Positions 48,251 through 60,400 of a DNA stretch of 64,000 nucleotides are shown here, one piece after another (position 1 is the first letter of the stretch; each line of letters opens with the position of its first letter). Position numbers and translations under genes: made by a program. Under the pieces are notes generated by a model. The model searched no databases, was not told the DNA's origin, and worked only from the letters and a program-made list of their open reading frames with translations. Source of the stretch: Rhododendron vialii (Eukaryota; Streptophyta; Magnoliopsida; Ericales; Ericaceae); NCBI RefSeq assembly GCF_030253575.1, contig NC_080568.1:9828501-9892500 (forward strand), in the 5' to 3' direction.

Positions 48251-49388
48251 TTGGCTGCTGCTGCTATTAGTTTGATTCAATATCATGGATGCCTACTATT
48301 TTGATAAGCTCATGGATGCCTATTATGCATGCTGGGTTTTCAGGGTTGCTGCAGTATTAAAACCCCCATCAAGCTGCACTAATTGCAGGTGTTCTAGTAC
48401 TGAAAAAATGAGAAATTTGTTTACCTAATTGTTCTTAGGCCTAGTAATTTTTTTTTATTTCACCAATGCAGATTTACCCGGGGTTGTTCACTAATGCAGA
48501 ATGGAAATTGAAATAATTTAATAAATAGCATTTCTCTAGTTTACGTAGCTTCCTTATTTTTCGCAAGTTCGTGATTTCTTGTTGCAAATATTTTCGTAAA
48601 AGGAGGCTATGCTGCATCATTCACGCAGTTCCTAACCGAATTCTTAGTTTGCAAATCACAAGAAGTTGGGATTTTCTGCACGTAAAGCCTCATGTGGTAA
48701 ATTGAATCCTCGCAAAGGGTCAGTCAGGTGTTGGGTCGATTATTGGCATCTTGGACACTGGTTGGTATGGCAATGTAGTTGATGTTGGTTGGTTTTGGCT
48801 ATTTGGCTCTATTATGGTATGGCAATGCAGCTGATGGTAGTTTTCATGCATTCCTATTTCTTTACTTTTGTTAGTATCTGTGACGACAAATCTGCTTCAT
48901 GGATTTTGTCTAATGGTACACTCATAATGCTCTCTTTCTTCACTTACAAAAGGGAGAAGTAAAGTCTACGCAACCAATTTTTATGCCTAAAAGAGAAGTG
49001 ATTTTTTTGTGATCTAAGTGTGAAGCAATACTATCACCTCATAAGGAACTTTCTTAGTGGATTTTCTTTTCCTTCTGCAGATAATTGGACATGTGGGGAC
49101 TAGGACGCAGCCAGCCCGATACGTTACGCAACATCGCTCTATCCTAGCAAGGCCTACCTACATGCAGCCGAACTCCCAAAATGTAAGCAGTGGAGGGATT
49201 TTTACTCTGCTGTCATGTGGTTTTATTCCTAGTAATTTTTGTGTTATCCTTATTGCTCATTGTTATTCTCAGGTTATGGTTGGAAGATTGGGAGGGCAGC
49301 TTGATTACATGCATCCAATTCATGTAAGATACGGTCATTGCGTCAAGTTGAAAAGATGAGAGACTATTTTATTGTTTTGGATTCACTT

Positions 49389-49581
49389 TGAAATATCACA
49401 CCCGAGCCAGAACAACCATTGCTTATTCCTACTCAAGAAGAGTTTTTGTTTGGAAAAAGCTGCAAGATGATTCATGAGTTCAAACAGAGAGATATCGGCA
49501 CAAAGATGACTCCGCTTAGCAGTTCAACAACTTCGAGATACCACATGCCGTTGAAAGAGATTGAAGCTATTCAAGAGAATT
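49389..49581 (+). pseudogene. Open stretch inside the MULE, possible captured 3' exon
   Basis: The frame after TGA (about 49389) stays open for 63 codons to TAA, with EPEQPLLIPTQEEFLFG, CKMIHEFKQRDIGTK and HMPLKEIEAIQEN. It has no ATG at its start, so it would be a 3' exon. The last part (KEIEAIQ, then RPRKMIN in the following sequence) recurs on the opposite strand near 50830-50870 as KEIEAIQMNQRPRKMIN. I do not recognise the parent protein. Confidence 0.35.
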
Positions 49582-51591
49582 AAAGGCCAAGAAAATGATC
49601 AATTATTGTAATTTGAAATATGAAGTTGTAATTTGTTGGAATATCAAGTTGTAGTTTTGCAAAACCTAACTTCTATTGTAACCTATTTGTGTGACTGTTG
49701 TTTTATGGTTTTTGTTGGGAATGGATAATTTGGCAATTAACCTGATGTTGTTGTTGTTGTTGTACTGATTGAGACGCACGACGTCGGACTAGGACCAAAA
49801 ACAGGAGAAACTATGCCAAAATTTTTCCAGAACCAAATACACTAGCATGATTCTAGTATTGATATTGCTGACTGAATTCACCTTAAAACTTAGTACTATT
49901 TTGCTTTGTTGTAAGGTGGTGAATATAGTATAGGTTGGCCAGTTTTGGCTTTTTTTTCCCCGTTGTTTCCTTTGGCTGGCTCTCAAGGTTATACCCTTGG
50001 CTATTTTTTTGATGTAGTTCTTTATAAAAGAATGGGATGTATGGCTAATTTGTATCGAAATTTAGTTGGACCATGACCTTATTTAATGGCCTTCTGTTTT
50101 GTGGTTGTGTTTTGGACTAAGATTCTTGGCAAGTAAGAAATGTTGGGGGGATTTTTTGACAAGTAGTCCATATCCATGTCACGTCGTGTCCTAATGAATT
50201 TTTGGCAAGAAATAGCTATTTGTGGTTGTGCTTTCATTAATGTCCATTAGCTGTTACAGAAGAGGCATTTTCCACATGGTTTAACCAAGTAACAAAATAT
50301 CATGCTACCATTGGTAATGAATGGAAGAACAGATGCCCCTTTTCAATTCCTGTTATTGTTCCAATGGTGTTTGTGAATCTAGATTTTACACTTCACACAC
50401 TGCAATATTATGTGTCTAGTATTTTTGCTATCCAAGTTGGCTAAAAAATACCAGTGGTTGAAACTGTCCATAAATAAGCAAGCCAAAATAGAACTTCACT
50501 TGGTTGAAACTGTGTTCGTATTGTGTCGTGTCCGTAATCGCTTTCATGGATTAGCCCTTGAAAAAATTTAACATAGTTCCGTTGCTTTATGACCTATCCC
50601 GACGTCTTGCGTTAAAAACTTACAATAACAACGACAATCAGATAAAACTGAAATAGATATTGTATATAAACATTCACAATCCAATAAATTTAAAACCCAT
50701 GCCGGGCCATTCTCATCACAATTATCAATTACATACAAAGTTAGGTTTCTCAAAACTAAAACTTGATACTACAACTAATTCCAACAAATTACAACTTGAT
50801 ATTCCAAATTACAACAAATTGATCATTTTTCTTGGCCTTTGATTCATTTGAATAGCTTCAATCTCTTTCACCGCCTTTTCGAGTTCCCTAACACTGCACG
50901 AGAAAGACTGGCCTTGAAAGTCCAATGGGAAGCAAATTAAATGGGCAGAGCATCACTCTGTTTGAGCCCCGAAACCACCCCAAAACTCATGGAATAGGGA
51001 CTGAAACTTCACTACACTTGTACTGCCTTGGTGCCCTCTAAACATAACAACCGCTCCTGCCAAAAAACCAAATACTTGAAGTTGAAGGGGAATAAGGGAT
51101 ACTTTTGGTTAACACTGTTATCTGTTACTAATGGAGTTTGTTAAATCCTTCAATGACTAAGACAATGGTCCCCAAACAAATACTCACCACCAGCTCCAAG
51201 CACCTCCTACAAAATGAATAAGAACTGGTATCAATTGTGAAGGATGTATGAGCTTGATGACCCAAAAAATAATGTATGAGCTATAGAACATGAAAGAAAT
51301 AGCGCTGTCCACCTTAGTCTTACAGTTATTAGCAAACGAAAATCTTCCGCAATCTGACTTTAGCACTGCTTGCAACTACATGATTATCACGGAAAATACT
51401 TTTAAGTTTCATAAAAGTAAGCATCAGATCGTAAGTCACAACTACGGAATACTATCCTCTTAGAAATGGCAATAAGACATCCACAAAAGAAACAAGCTAT
51501 GGAAATAACTATGAGGATGTTATCAGACTAGTACAACTAAAAGCAAGAAAACCGTCTTTCTAATTTCGGACAAACAAATTTTCGCATTTTC

Positions 51592-52156
51592 GAACAAGCT
51601 AAGTCCGAAAAACCTCCGAAAAACAACATCGGCAGCAAGGAAAATCAAAACAGCATCAGTTCATCAACATTGCTTTGATTCAACAAGCAATCACAGAAAC
51701 GTATTGAATAAATCTCTGGTTGTATCCTAACCAACAAATCCTAATTTTCGAGTTGTATCACAGAAACGTATTGAATAATTTTCGAATTTAAACCCCAATT
51801 TTCGAATTAGGGTTTTTTTTCATCAACTCAATTAAGGGTAATAATTGAAACAAGGAGAGAGAAACCTTCGTGGTGGTCGAAGTGCGCAGAAGCCTGGTGG
51901 TGATGGCGGTCAACGGCGGTGGGGGAGCGCTGGGGTTCGGTTGTGGTGGAGGAGAACTGGGAAGGAATCTTCTCTGTTAATCGTCGAATTGGGAACGGAA
52001 GGGGAAGGAGAAGGGAAAGGAGAAAGAGCTGTTATGTTCCCGACTTTTTTTTTTTTTTTTAAATAGAAAAACGACGTCGTTTTGCAATGGCGTCATGCTG
52101 ACGTCAGCGGTTGTGTGAATTGTTGTGTGGAAGTTGTTGTGTTTCTAGCATTTTTG
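51592..52156 (-). repeat. Right terminal inverted repeat of the 4.5-kb MULE
   Basis: Mirror of 47622-48250. It carries the same TGACGTCA (52099-52106) and AAAACGACGTCGTTTT (52068-52083) motifs. Confidence 0.88.
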
Positions 52157-52189
52157 ATAAAAAGCAGGTTGGTCGGTACGAGTCTGCCA

Positions 52190-52690
52190 TAGCCGACACC
52201 GGACTTGTTTAAGACATGCTTGTTTGAACTCGGTTCGATTGTAAACGAGTCAAATTCTTAATGAGCCGAGCCCGGTTAATTTACTAAATAAGTCTTTTTA
52301 AATGAGTTGAGCATATAGGACTTTTAAATAAATTGGTAACTCGTCTCCTTCTTCTCAGTGGTGACCAAGGTTGGAGTCCCAGAAGAGGGGGGGCTTTGGG
52401 AGCCAGGGTTATAAATAGCTTCTGATCTGGACCTTCCTGTGCTAACCCTAGCTAACACACCTTACTAACACCAACTGATGTATATCGTCTGACAAAAAAA
52501 AAAAAATTGAGCCTAGCATATAGGGCTATACGCACAAGCCAAACTATTGCGAGCCGAGCCGTGCTTTCAAGTGTTTAACTCGACTTGTTAACTAAAATAG
52601 CCTAAAAGTTGAGCTCGAGCTCGGCTCAATTATTAAATGAGCCAAGCCACAAATTACTCGCGAGCAGCTTGGTTCACTTACAGTCCTATG
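52190..52690. repeat. GAGCTCGAGCTCGGCTC-type dispersed repeat
   Basis: Words such as AACTCGGTTCGATTGTAAACG, GAGCCGAGCC, TTGAGCTCGAGCTCGGCTC and ACTCGCGAGC are those of a repeat family abundant in eudicots, probably a non-autonomous DNA transposon. The termini are unclear, and a SINE is inserted in its middle. Confidence 0.5.
52333..52506 (+). mobile_element. SINE-like insertion with A tail
   Basis: GGTTGGAGTCCCAGAAG near the start resembles a tRNA-type B box. The unit runs through TAAATAGCTTCTGATCTGG and ends in A13 (52494-52506). The 5' boundary is approximate. Words TTGAG...CATATAGG occur on both sides and may be an imperfect target duplication. Confidence 0.5.
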
Positions 52691-53283
52691 TTGGGTCCTA
52701 TCCTATCGTTTAGCAATCAACTCTGGGTATCAATAAAGATAGGTGTGTTGGACCTATTATAGAGCCTCACACAAATCATTCAAGCCATTAATCAATTTTA
52801 AAAGCATTGCTTGGGCTTTCTTGTAAATAATCAACTCAATTGAATAAATGTTAAGAGTTTGATTCTCTAGTTCTCCTTCAAAATTCATTTTACATTCAGA
52901 TTCTGGATTTTGAATGAATAATTGAAACGTTTGACCAAATTAATTAAATAATTCGATCAAGCTGATTTTTTAGACCGCTCAAAAAATTATCTTACAATTA
53001 ATGAACAATTTAGAACATTCGTGTGGGGCTCTAGATGGACGTGGTTGAATTATCTTACGTTTTTTGTATGGTTTGTTAGATGGACGTGGTTTGACTAATG
53101 TTTGGTGTTTTTTAGGACAAAATTTAAAATGTTGTACTCACAAATTTAGATACTCATTTGTCATAACAGACGTGGACTCGTTGATGTAAGATCACCGCTG
53201 TTGTGAGTATGTAGTCAGTAGTAGGTAACCACTTTTCTTTTCACTATTCCATCAACATATTTGGATTATGAATATGTTTTGAC
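52691..53283. other. Intergenic, no gene seen
   Basis: AT-rich spacer without recognisable coding or element boundaries. Confidence 0.35.
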
Positions 53284-56160
53284 GAAATACAATAACAACA
53301 ACAGAAACCATTTAGTTCTCAATCATTAGAGGTATGAGCGGAGGAAGATTGGAGACAGATCTAATCTCCTTTGGCAATATGCAGAAAGTGACTGCTCTCA
53401 GAATATCACTGAAACAGGTGGCCCCCTATACCTGTTTAGTTGTGGAACCATACCCCCAAATCAAAACCAAATGTGTAACACTCCGATTTTTCGGAAGCAA
53501 TATAAAATAAAATCTTAAGATAATTTGCTAAATAAATATAATTTTCCAAAATAAAGTTTGGCTATTACAGTCACAAGATAAATTTATTAATTCAAAATAC
53601 ATTAATTTCAGAGTTGACTCTAGGCTTGATACAAATCCGAAACATACTCGATCTTCGTTCCTGATATTCTTTCCGTGTTGAACTGCAACATCTTTGAATC
53701 CTCTCCATTGAATCCTGCGCCCACTGGCAAATTGATCGCCGAAGCAACCGATTTGCTAGGATACAGACGTATCCGTGAGTGATAAATCACCCAGTAGAAT
53801 AATCCAACCCAACTACCCCTCTTACTTTACAATTAGCAGGTAACAAGATAATATTGAATCGAAGAAGTCAAACAGATATTTTTCACATAAGCCAGTTCAT
53901 TACTATTCATAACCTAATGTGAAATCTAAGATCTCTCCACAAGATCTTTCCTCCCCAACCGCTAGTCATGCTCGGTCTCATGAGGTCACTTTCCTTTGCT
54001 GTCGCAGGTACACCTAAGTTATATACCGAGTGTGCACCCCAATAACTACAACAAAGGAAAAGCTTATCATGCCTGAATCACAACTAGGGTTCGCCTATCT
54101 TATATACCACTTCACAATCATCACTGGACACACGCCAGTCTATCAATTCATCACTGGACACATGCCAGTTTCAATCAATTCATCACTGGACACTTGCCAG
54201 TTTCAATCTCATCACAAATCCTATCATGTCTCAAAATCACTCCTGCAGGCAATCTAAAAATAAAACTTTACAATTCATCAATTACTTAGTATCGTTTAGA
54301 TGAATTCTATTCGCATACCACCCCATGTCTTTAGGGTCCAATCTAGCACTCAAATCAAGCAGTGGTACAGCACACAATTAATCGAATAATAAACAAACAA
54401 TCAGTAAGCAATGTAATCACGCAACTTTTTATGAATGTGTCGTTGCCCTTAATCTTGTGTGGCCAAGGTGATAATAAGTAAGAGCTTTTTAAAAAAATTT
54501 AAAAAAAATATTTTTCTAGCCTCTCATTAATTATTTCTAAGTAATTAGATTGATTAAAAACTAATTAAATACATTAATTAGGTAAAAATATTAGAATAAT
54601 TAACATGACCTTAATAAAAGTCCTAAAGGTCCTATGCAACCAGTTGAGTGTTAAAAGTTGGGTTCGGAGAGTCGATGAATTAATTTAAATGAAGACGTTA
54701 AATAAAGTGACCGAAAGTGAAGTAAATAGATAATAAATAATTTTATAAATTAAAATATGTGGAGGTTAACAAAGTTTCCTCCTTGGAATATAAGGAGTCT
54801 AAATAAAATTACCCGGGCATTAATAATATGGATATAAGGTCGTAAAGTAATTTTGATTGGAAACACTATAGAAATAACAATAAATAGTAAATTAATAAAA
54901 AAAAATTAATTTAACAAGATATCATCTTTGAGATACAAGGAGTCTAGAAAAAATTAGTTTGGATGTTAAAACATTGTTTAGAAGGTCGCAAAGATTTTTC
55001 GTTTGTAAACTTTGATAGATAACTAATAAATAATTTAATAAATAGATAATTAAATAAATAAAAATATGATCTTAACAAGTTATGATCTTTGAGGTGTGAA
55101 AAGTCTAGAAAAGATCGTCTGGGTGTCAAAAATGGTGTTCAGAAGGTCGCGAAATTGTTTCGAAACGTTTAAAATCAACTCAATCTACCAGATAAATTAA
55201 ACTGATATAATTAATACATTTTATACTAAGTTGATATTATACTGTAATAAAATAATATCAATTAAGTAATTTTTCATAATATTAATATCAGAAAGATTGT
55301 AAAATAAATATCATAAGGGTCATCTTTTTCATAAATAATTATAAATAAAGTGTCGAGCTCAAAAATAATATTAAATTGGTGAATACGGCAGAAAACGCGC
55401 AGTGAATTATATTTTTTTCGTTCGGGACATAGGGTTAAGCATATAAACACTTAATATACTTGGAGAAGAGGTCGGATAGGATTATAATATCTTGAATCGG
55501 ATCGAATTGATTTAAAAACGAATCTTAAATTTTGGGGAAGAAGACTTCAGGTTCTTTGATCGGGAGACTTTAGGATCGGATTGAGGCTTGTTTGGGGATG
55601 CTATGGGTTGTAAGAGGTGATCAGGATGGTTGAATTGAGTTTTCGGTTGGGCGTAGTTATGAAACCCATTTTTCTCTCTCTTTCTTTCTCTCTCTAAAAC
55701 TCAATTGATTGGAGCTTGAGTTTCTTCTGTTTTTCTCTTCTTTTCTGGTCAGTGGAGTGTGGGAAGTATCGTGGGTCAATGGGGTGGGGTATTTATAGAA
55801 AAATTTTGGTGGAAGATGATAAGAGTGAATTTAATGGGATTGGGTTCATGAGATTTGGAATGGACGAATTAGGCTTGATTTTAGGGTTAGGGAGGAAGTA
55901 GAGATTGAGTAGGAGACGGAGAGACGAAAGGAGTTTGAGGTGAGGGAGGAGAAGGAGTGTGCATGCACGCATGTGTGTAGGAAAAAAATTTAAAAAGAAT
56001 GCCTGTATATATTGCATGCGTAATTGTATTTTAAAAAAAAAATTGCATTAAGGAAAATAATTCTAATAATATTATATTTAGAAAAAAAAATTGGGTCAAA
56101 AATCCGGGTCGTTACAAAATGACATCAGAAAGGGCAGGCCTAGAGACCCAATTCAATTTA
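53284..56160 (-). mobile_element. SINE-like repeat (second copy) split by a solo LTR
   Basis: 53284-53473 and 56122-56160 together align to the uninterrupted copy at 20576-20823: AACAACAACAGAAACC, GGAGACAGATCTAA, TTTGGCAATATGCA, GGTGGCCCCCTATACCTG on one side and GGGCAGGCCTAGAGA on the other. The copies are about 85% identical. The break falls exactly at the LTR's 5-bp target duplication. Confidence 0.65.
53474..56116. mobile_element. Solo LTR, 2.64 kb, of a Gypsy-type retrotransposon (fossil)
   Basis: It starts TGTAACACTCCGATTTTTCGG-like (TGTAACACTCC...) and ends CCGGGTCGTTACA. An exact 5-bp target duplication AAATG flanks it (53469-53473 and 56117-56121). There is no internal protein-coding region, primer site or second LTR. 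Long LTRs starting TGTAACACYCCG are typical of Tekay/Del-like chromoviruses, so that is the likely group. Inside are three ~32-bp tandem units (CATCACTGGACACAYGCCAG, 54118-54206) and about three diverged ~155-bp units (AAGGAGTCTARAWAAAAT, 54770-55160). It is a relic left by LTR-LTR recombination. Age cannot be dated without a partner LTR. Confidence 0.85.
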
Positions 56161-57413
56161 TGATCAACAAAATTTAGAAATACGAATTGACGATGGATAA
56201 GGTTTAGAAAAGAAAAACCTAAAAAAAGAAGAAGAACGTGGTGATATTTGATTTCCTTAATTTTTTAATTTTAGTTAACTTTTTAAGTTTTCCATCATAA
56301 ATATTTACTTTTTATGTTTCACACGTCGAGAAGAATAGTTGGTTCCAAAAATATGAAGCAAATGCAGTAAAACAACATATAAAAAGAGGAAAGGAAATAA
56401 GAGAGAAAGTAGAATCGAAAATATAGAGAAAGTATATTACGTTGTTTTTTTAAAAAAAAAAAAAACTTAATTTCACCTACATTTCTGTATTTCTTTTCTT
56501 TCTTCTCATCAAATAAGAACCGAATAAGTTTGGGGATTTTTGTTTTCTCTTCCTTTCTCTTCTTACGAACAAGTTATGACTAAGATTAATTTCATTTGTA
56601 GATTTCTGTACATAAACTATCCATGTAAAAAAAGTCATTATAAAGTCAAATCACATTTGTATTTAGAGAAAATGGACGATCCGAGTTCTAAACTGTTTTG
56701 ACTGTCTATTAGTCATGTAACAAATACAATTCGTTTACATAGATAACAATATTCGACCAAATGAATTTTTATCCCCTAAACCACATATGCTTTGACCATT
56801 TCGTCCTTATACTTTTTTTTTTTTTTTTTTGAGTTAGAACATCCTTTGAGTACTTAAATAAGAATCCCGATTGTCATATATCATACTAACTCATAAGTAT
56901 ACTCAATCCTAGTCAGTCCTTCCGTGGAAAATTCGGCAATTTTGGTTGAAGTGCAGAGGCAATTTGGTTGGCATCACATATGACGAGAACTAATCGCATT
57001 GCATCGTAACTCTGAACACAATGAATAGATGTAGCTCATTACATTCCAAAAATCAAAAATATTGAACGCGCGGATGCAGCATTAATGTGTAAATTGATGT
57101 AATTGTTCTTGAGTATGAAACATTTGTTTCATTTCCCTTGACAAACAAAACACGGCAGAATTGTCTGCTAAGAAAAACATAGTATATATCTACCGGAAGA
57201 TTTTTACTTTGTGCCAGTATCTCTCTTAAGCTTTTGGTCTTTCTGAAAAAGGGTCAGACCCATAAAGACACGTGTCTTAACAATTTTGGTAGCTCAATGT
57301 TGCGCAAAAATTGGATCCTCATGATGTTACAAACGTTTTCCAAAAAACGAAATAGTCACCCTCATCAATAAGCAGGGTACTTCGTAGTCAGGTAGTTTGG
57401 CTGCAGACCTCCG
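56161..57413. other. Spacer and 3' region downstream of the triose-phosphate translocator
   Basis: AT-rich with T and A runs (for example 56812-56831). The 3' UTR of the minus-strand translocator gene should lie in its upper part. No other gene is seen. Confidence 0.4.
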
Positions 57414-60400
57414 TTATGCAGGATCTTGAGCAGCCTTCTGAAATGGAGAAAATCTCTCAGTCCAAATACAACAACAGAGCCAAAACAAGTTAAAATGAGT
57501 TAAATAAAGGAAGTGGAACACAACGGATTTATTCAAACTTCATTATCAATCGAAGTGCCATGATTTTGGCGAAACTTGAAAATCTTGGTTTAATGGCCTA
57601 ACATTTGATAGCATAACCATAGGCCTATTCTATTGGTAGGCCAACAAATGTCGTGGACAATAAACTCTTACCCGTTTTTGCTCTTCCATATTTGCCTTTA
57701 TAAGGGAGTAGATGGCAACGCCTGCAATGGCTATTACTGTACCAATCCCAGTCTGTGTGGAAATCCTGTTACCTGCCAGATGCAAACGTATAGATGCAAG
57801 AAATCAAGTTTGGATGCGCCATCTAACTACTACTGATACATGGAATCCTCAGCAATTCCAGCACATTGCACAGAGCAGCAATAATGGAACACCTGTAATG
57901 TCGTATTGAACTGCAGAATCTACTTAGGTTCTAAGTCCAAAGTTACATTTTGACTGGTATAATAACCATTATAATCATGGCTGTTAAAATTATGGGATAG
58001 CATGGGGGGAGTGGCTGTAGACGGAAGAGCAAGAAGAAAGCTTGGCGGCCTGCCTATGCTTCATTTGTAGTATTTGGCTAGAAAGGAACAAAAAAAGCAC
58101 TTTTGAAGAAATGAAGCTAAGTGCTCAAAAACTTAAGACGACTTTCTTGCGATAGTTTTCATATTTGGTATAAAGGATATTTTTCTGAAACCTTTCTAGC
58201 AGTTGATTTTACAGGAGAGCTCAACTTTTACATTGAGGCTTTTTTGCTCCTCTTTCGTATACTGGTTGTGCCCCACTTGACCCTTTCGAGACTTGTTCTA
58301 CAGTACATTACTAACTAAAAAACGAAGAAAAATTTGGGGTAAAAGGGCTCAGGGTAAATCAGCACTTATGTAGAGTCTGCTCAGATGTTTGAGCAGACTT
58401 CCTATTGTAGACCTGTCTTAATTCAGCATAACAGGTCTGAATCATGGTGTGCTAACCCTACACAACCGAATATGGAGAGCCTTCTCTACTGACCACTTTT
58501 TTGTCTATTTAACAAGTACTGCATTCAAAATCATGTGCAAGGAACATCGAGTAGTTACCGAATACAATAATAGAGAAGCCAATAACAAACACTCGCTTCA
58601 AAACATTTCCGACTGCATGTGTAAGAGGTGCAACTCTTTCCAAAGTGTTAGCAGCAACCTGTCATCGTAAGTGTCAAAGTTAGAAACCAATGAAATGTCA
58701 ACTTTGGCACGTGGTTGATATTCATAAATTTTTATCTGTAAGGGGTTGAGAGCTGTATATATTTGCAAGCAAAACACTCACTAGCTGAATATATGAGCAA
58801 CAATCACTAGACCCTGTGTCCAAGTTTATTATCTACAGCGAATCTAAGATTTCAGATAGTCACATAGCTGAGCCAAGAAAAAAAAAGAAGCATTGACATA
58901 TATTTGCATAATGGGGCCATCTGCTGTAGGCATTACATTGCAATCCCACAAGCTTCCACAACATAAGGAATGCAAGCAGAAACATGAAGAGGTCAATGCT
59001 GAGCAATGTCTCACTCTGGACTTTTTTTTGACTCATGCAGCAAAATATATAAAAGTTGCATGTGTATCGTTACCTGGTTGTAAAGGTGATAAAACATTCC
59101 TATCCAGAACAGATCTGACAATAACTTTTGCAGACCCACTTTCGCAATTGCATCTGCAAATCCATGTTGCATCAGCTGGGGCCCTTCAATCTGAAAGTCC
59201 ATGAATAGAAACACTCGTGTTGAAATGGGTTTGATTATCAAAACTTCCCCCCATAAAAAAAGATTCGTCAATTTTATCAACCAAACTTACAAATAGTGCT
59301 GGTGGGATGCAAACCAGAAGGGCAATTATTGAGATATAAGCATACACATTTGTACTGTCCATTCCCGTCTGTTCAATGAGAAAATTAGACATATAATAAA
59401 GTCAAGCAAAAAGCAGGGAGAGAGAGAGAAAGAGAGAGAATTGTGCATGTACAAATGACTGTATAAATATCTGATAAGATTCAAGTTAATGTAGGTACTT
59501 TCAGATGCTAGAAGGCAGAAAGAGAAAAATACAACACGACATGGTGTCGGCATCAGCCACTGCCCCATTACGTTGTTCTTCCACACTCCCCCATCCCATA
59601 CAATTGAAACCATATTTTACGATACAGGAAACAGTTACATTCATGGAGAAACCTTACCATTGCTTTCTTTGAATAGATACTCCTGTAGGTGAATGCAATA
59701 TTTGAAATCATCGCACTTACAAAACCAGTCCAGTTGAAAGAAAGTTCCGTCAGTGATGCCATTGATACACCTAATATATAATTTTGAGAGGATCATCAAA
59801 AAATAGTTTGCTGGGCTTGGTATATAACTAAGTTTTAGTTGCAGTCACATGGCCGACTTGTTCTTTAACAAATTTATTCATGTAGTTCATATGTACAGAT
59901 ACACTTGACTTGTGCACTGAAAAACTCATGAAAAAGTTGTCCAAACTTATTTCTATGACAATAGCACTTTATGATGTAATTTAAACATCAAAACATGAAC
60001 CAGCACGTTTGATTTGATTAAAGAGGACGAAAAAAGAGAAAGAAACAAAGCTGAACAATTACCAAAAACTACAGGAGCTAAGGATAGCCACAAGGACAAT
60101 GGAATCTGGTGGCCCAAAACAAACTGAGAAGCAGCAGCACTGAAGAATGGCTCTAGTGCTGTAGAAGAACACACAAACATAGTTAGGTCAACATCAATAA
60201 GTATAACACACTTTCAGAAAAAAAATAATCAATTAGTGTAACACGGACTATTAAAAACTCAGTAGTAAGACAATTGATAATCATCAAACCAAGCTTCATA
60301 TGTATGTCGCGAAATAAATCCACAAAGTACTGCTATAACTATGTAAATAATGTAATATAGTAGAAGCAAAATAGCTAGAACACTATCATCCTACATTCAG

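Larger units (their letters stand above)
47622..52156. mobile_element. Mutator-like element (Pack-MULE candidate) with 9-bp TSD
   Basis: ATAAAAAGC is exactly duplicated (47613-47621 and 52157-52165). The termini CAAAAATGCTA / TAGCATTTTTG start inverted repeats of about 629 bp (47622-48250) and 565 bp (51592-52156), over 90% identical with small indels. Each repeat contains TGACGTCA, the palindrome AAAACGACGTCGTTTT, a GC-rich segment and AATTAGGGTTT motifs, so it looks promoter-like. The 3.3-kb interior has spliceable-looking segments (acceptor TTCTGCAG at 49080, donor AAT|GTAAGC near 49183) and an inner inverted repeat (about 49545-49675 versus 50740-50880). No MURA transposase is recognisable, so it is non-autonomous and may carry captured gene pieces. 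Confidence 0.88.

Noticed and set aside
57633-57909. Plus-strand open frames over the last TPT exons
   Set aside because: They are antisense to well-supported TPT exons 10-12.
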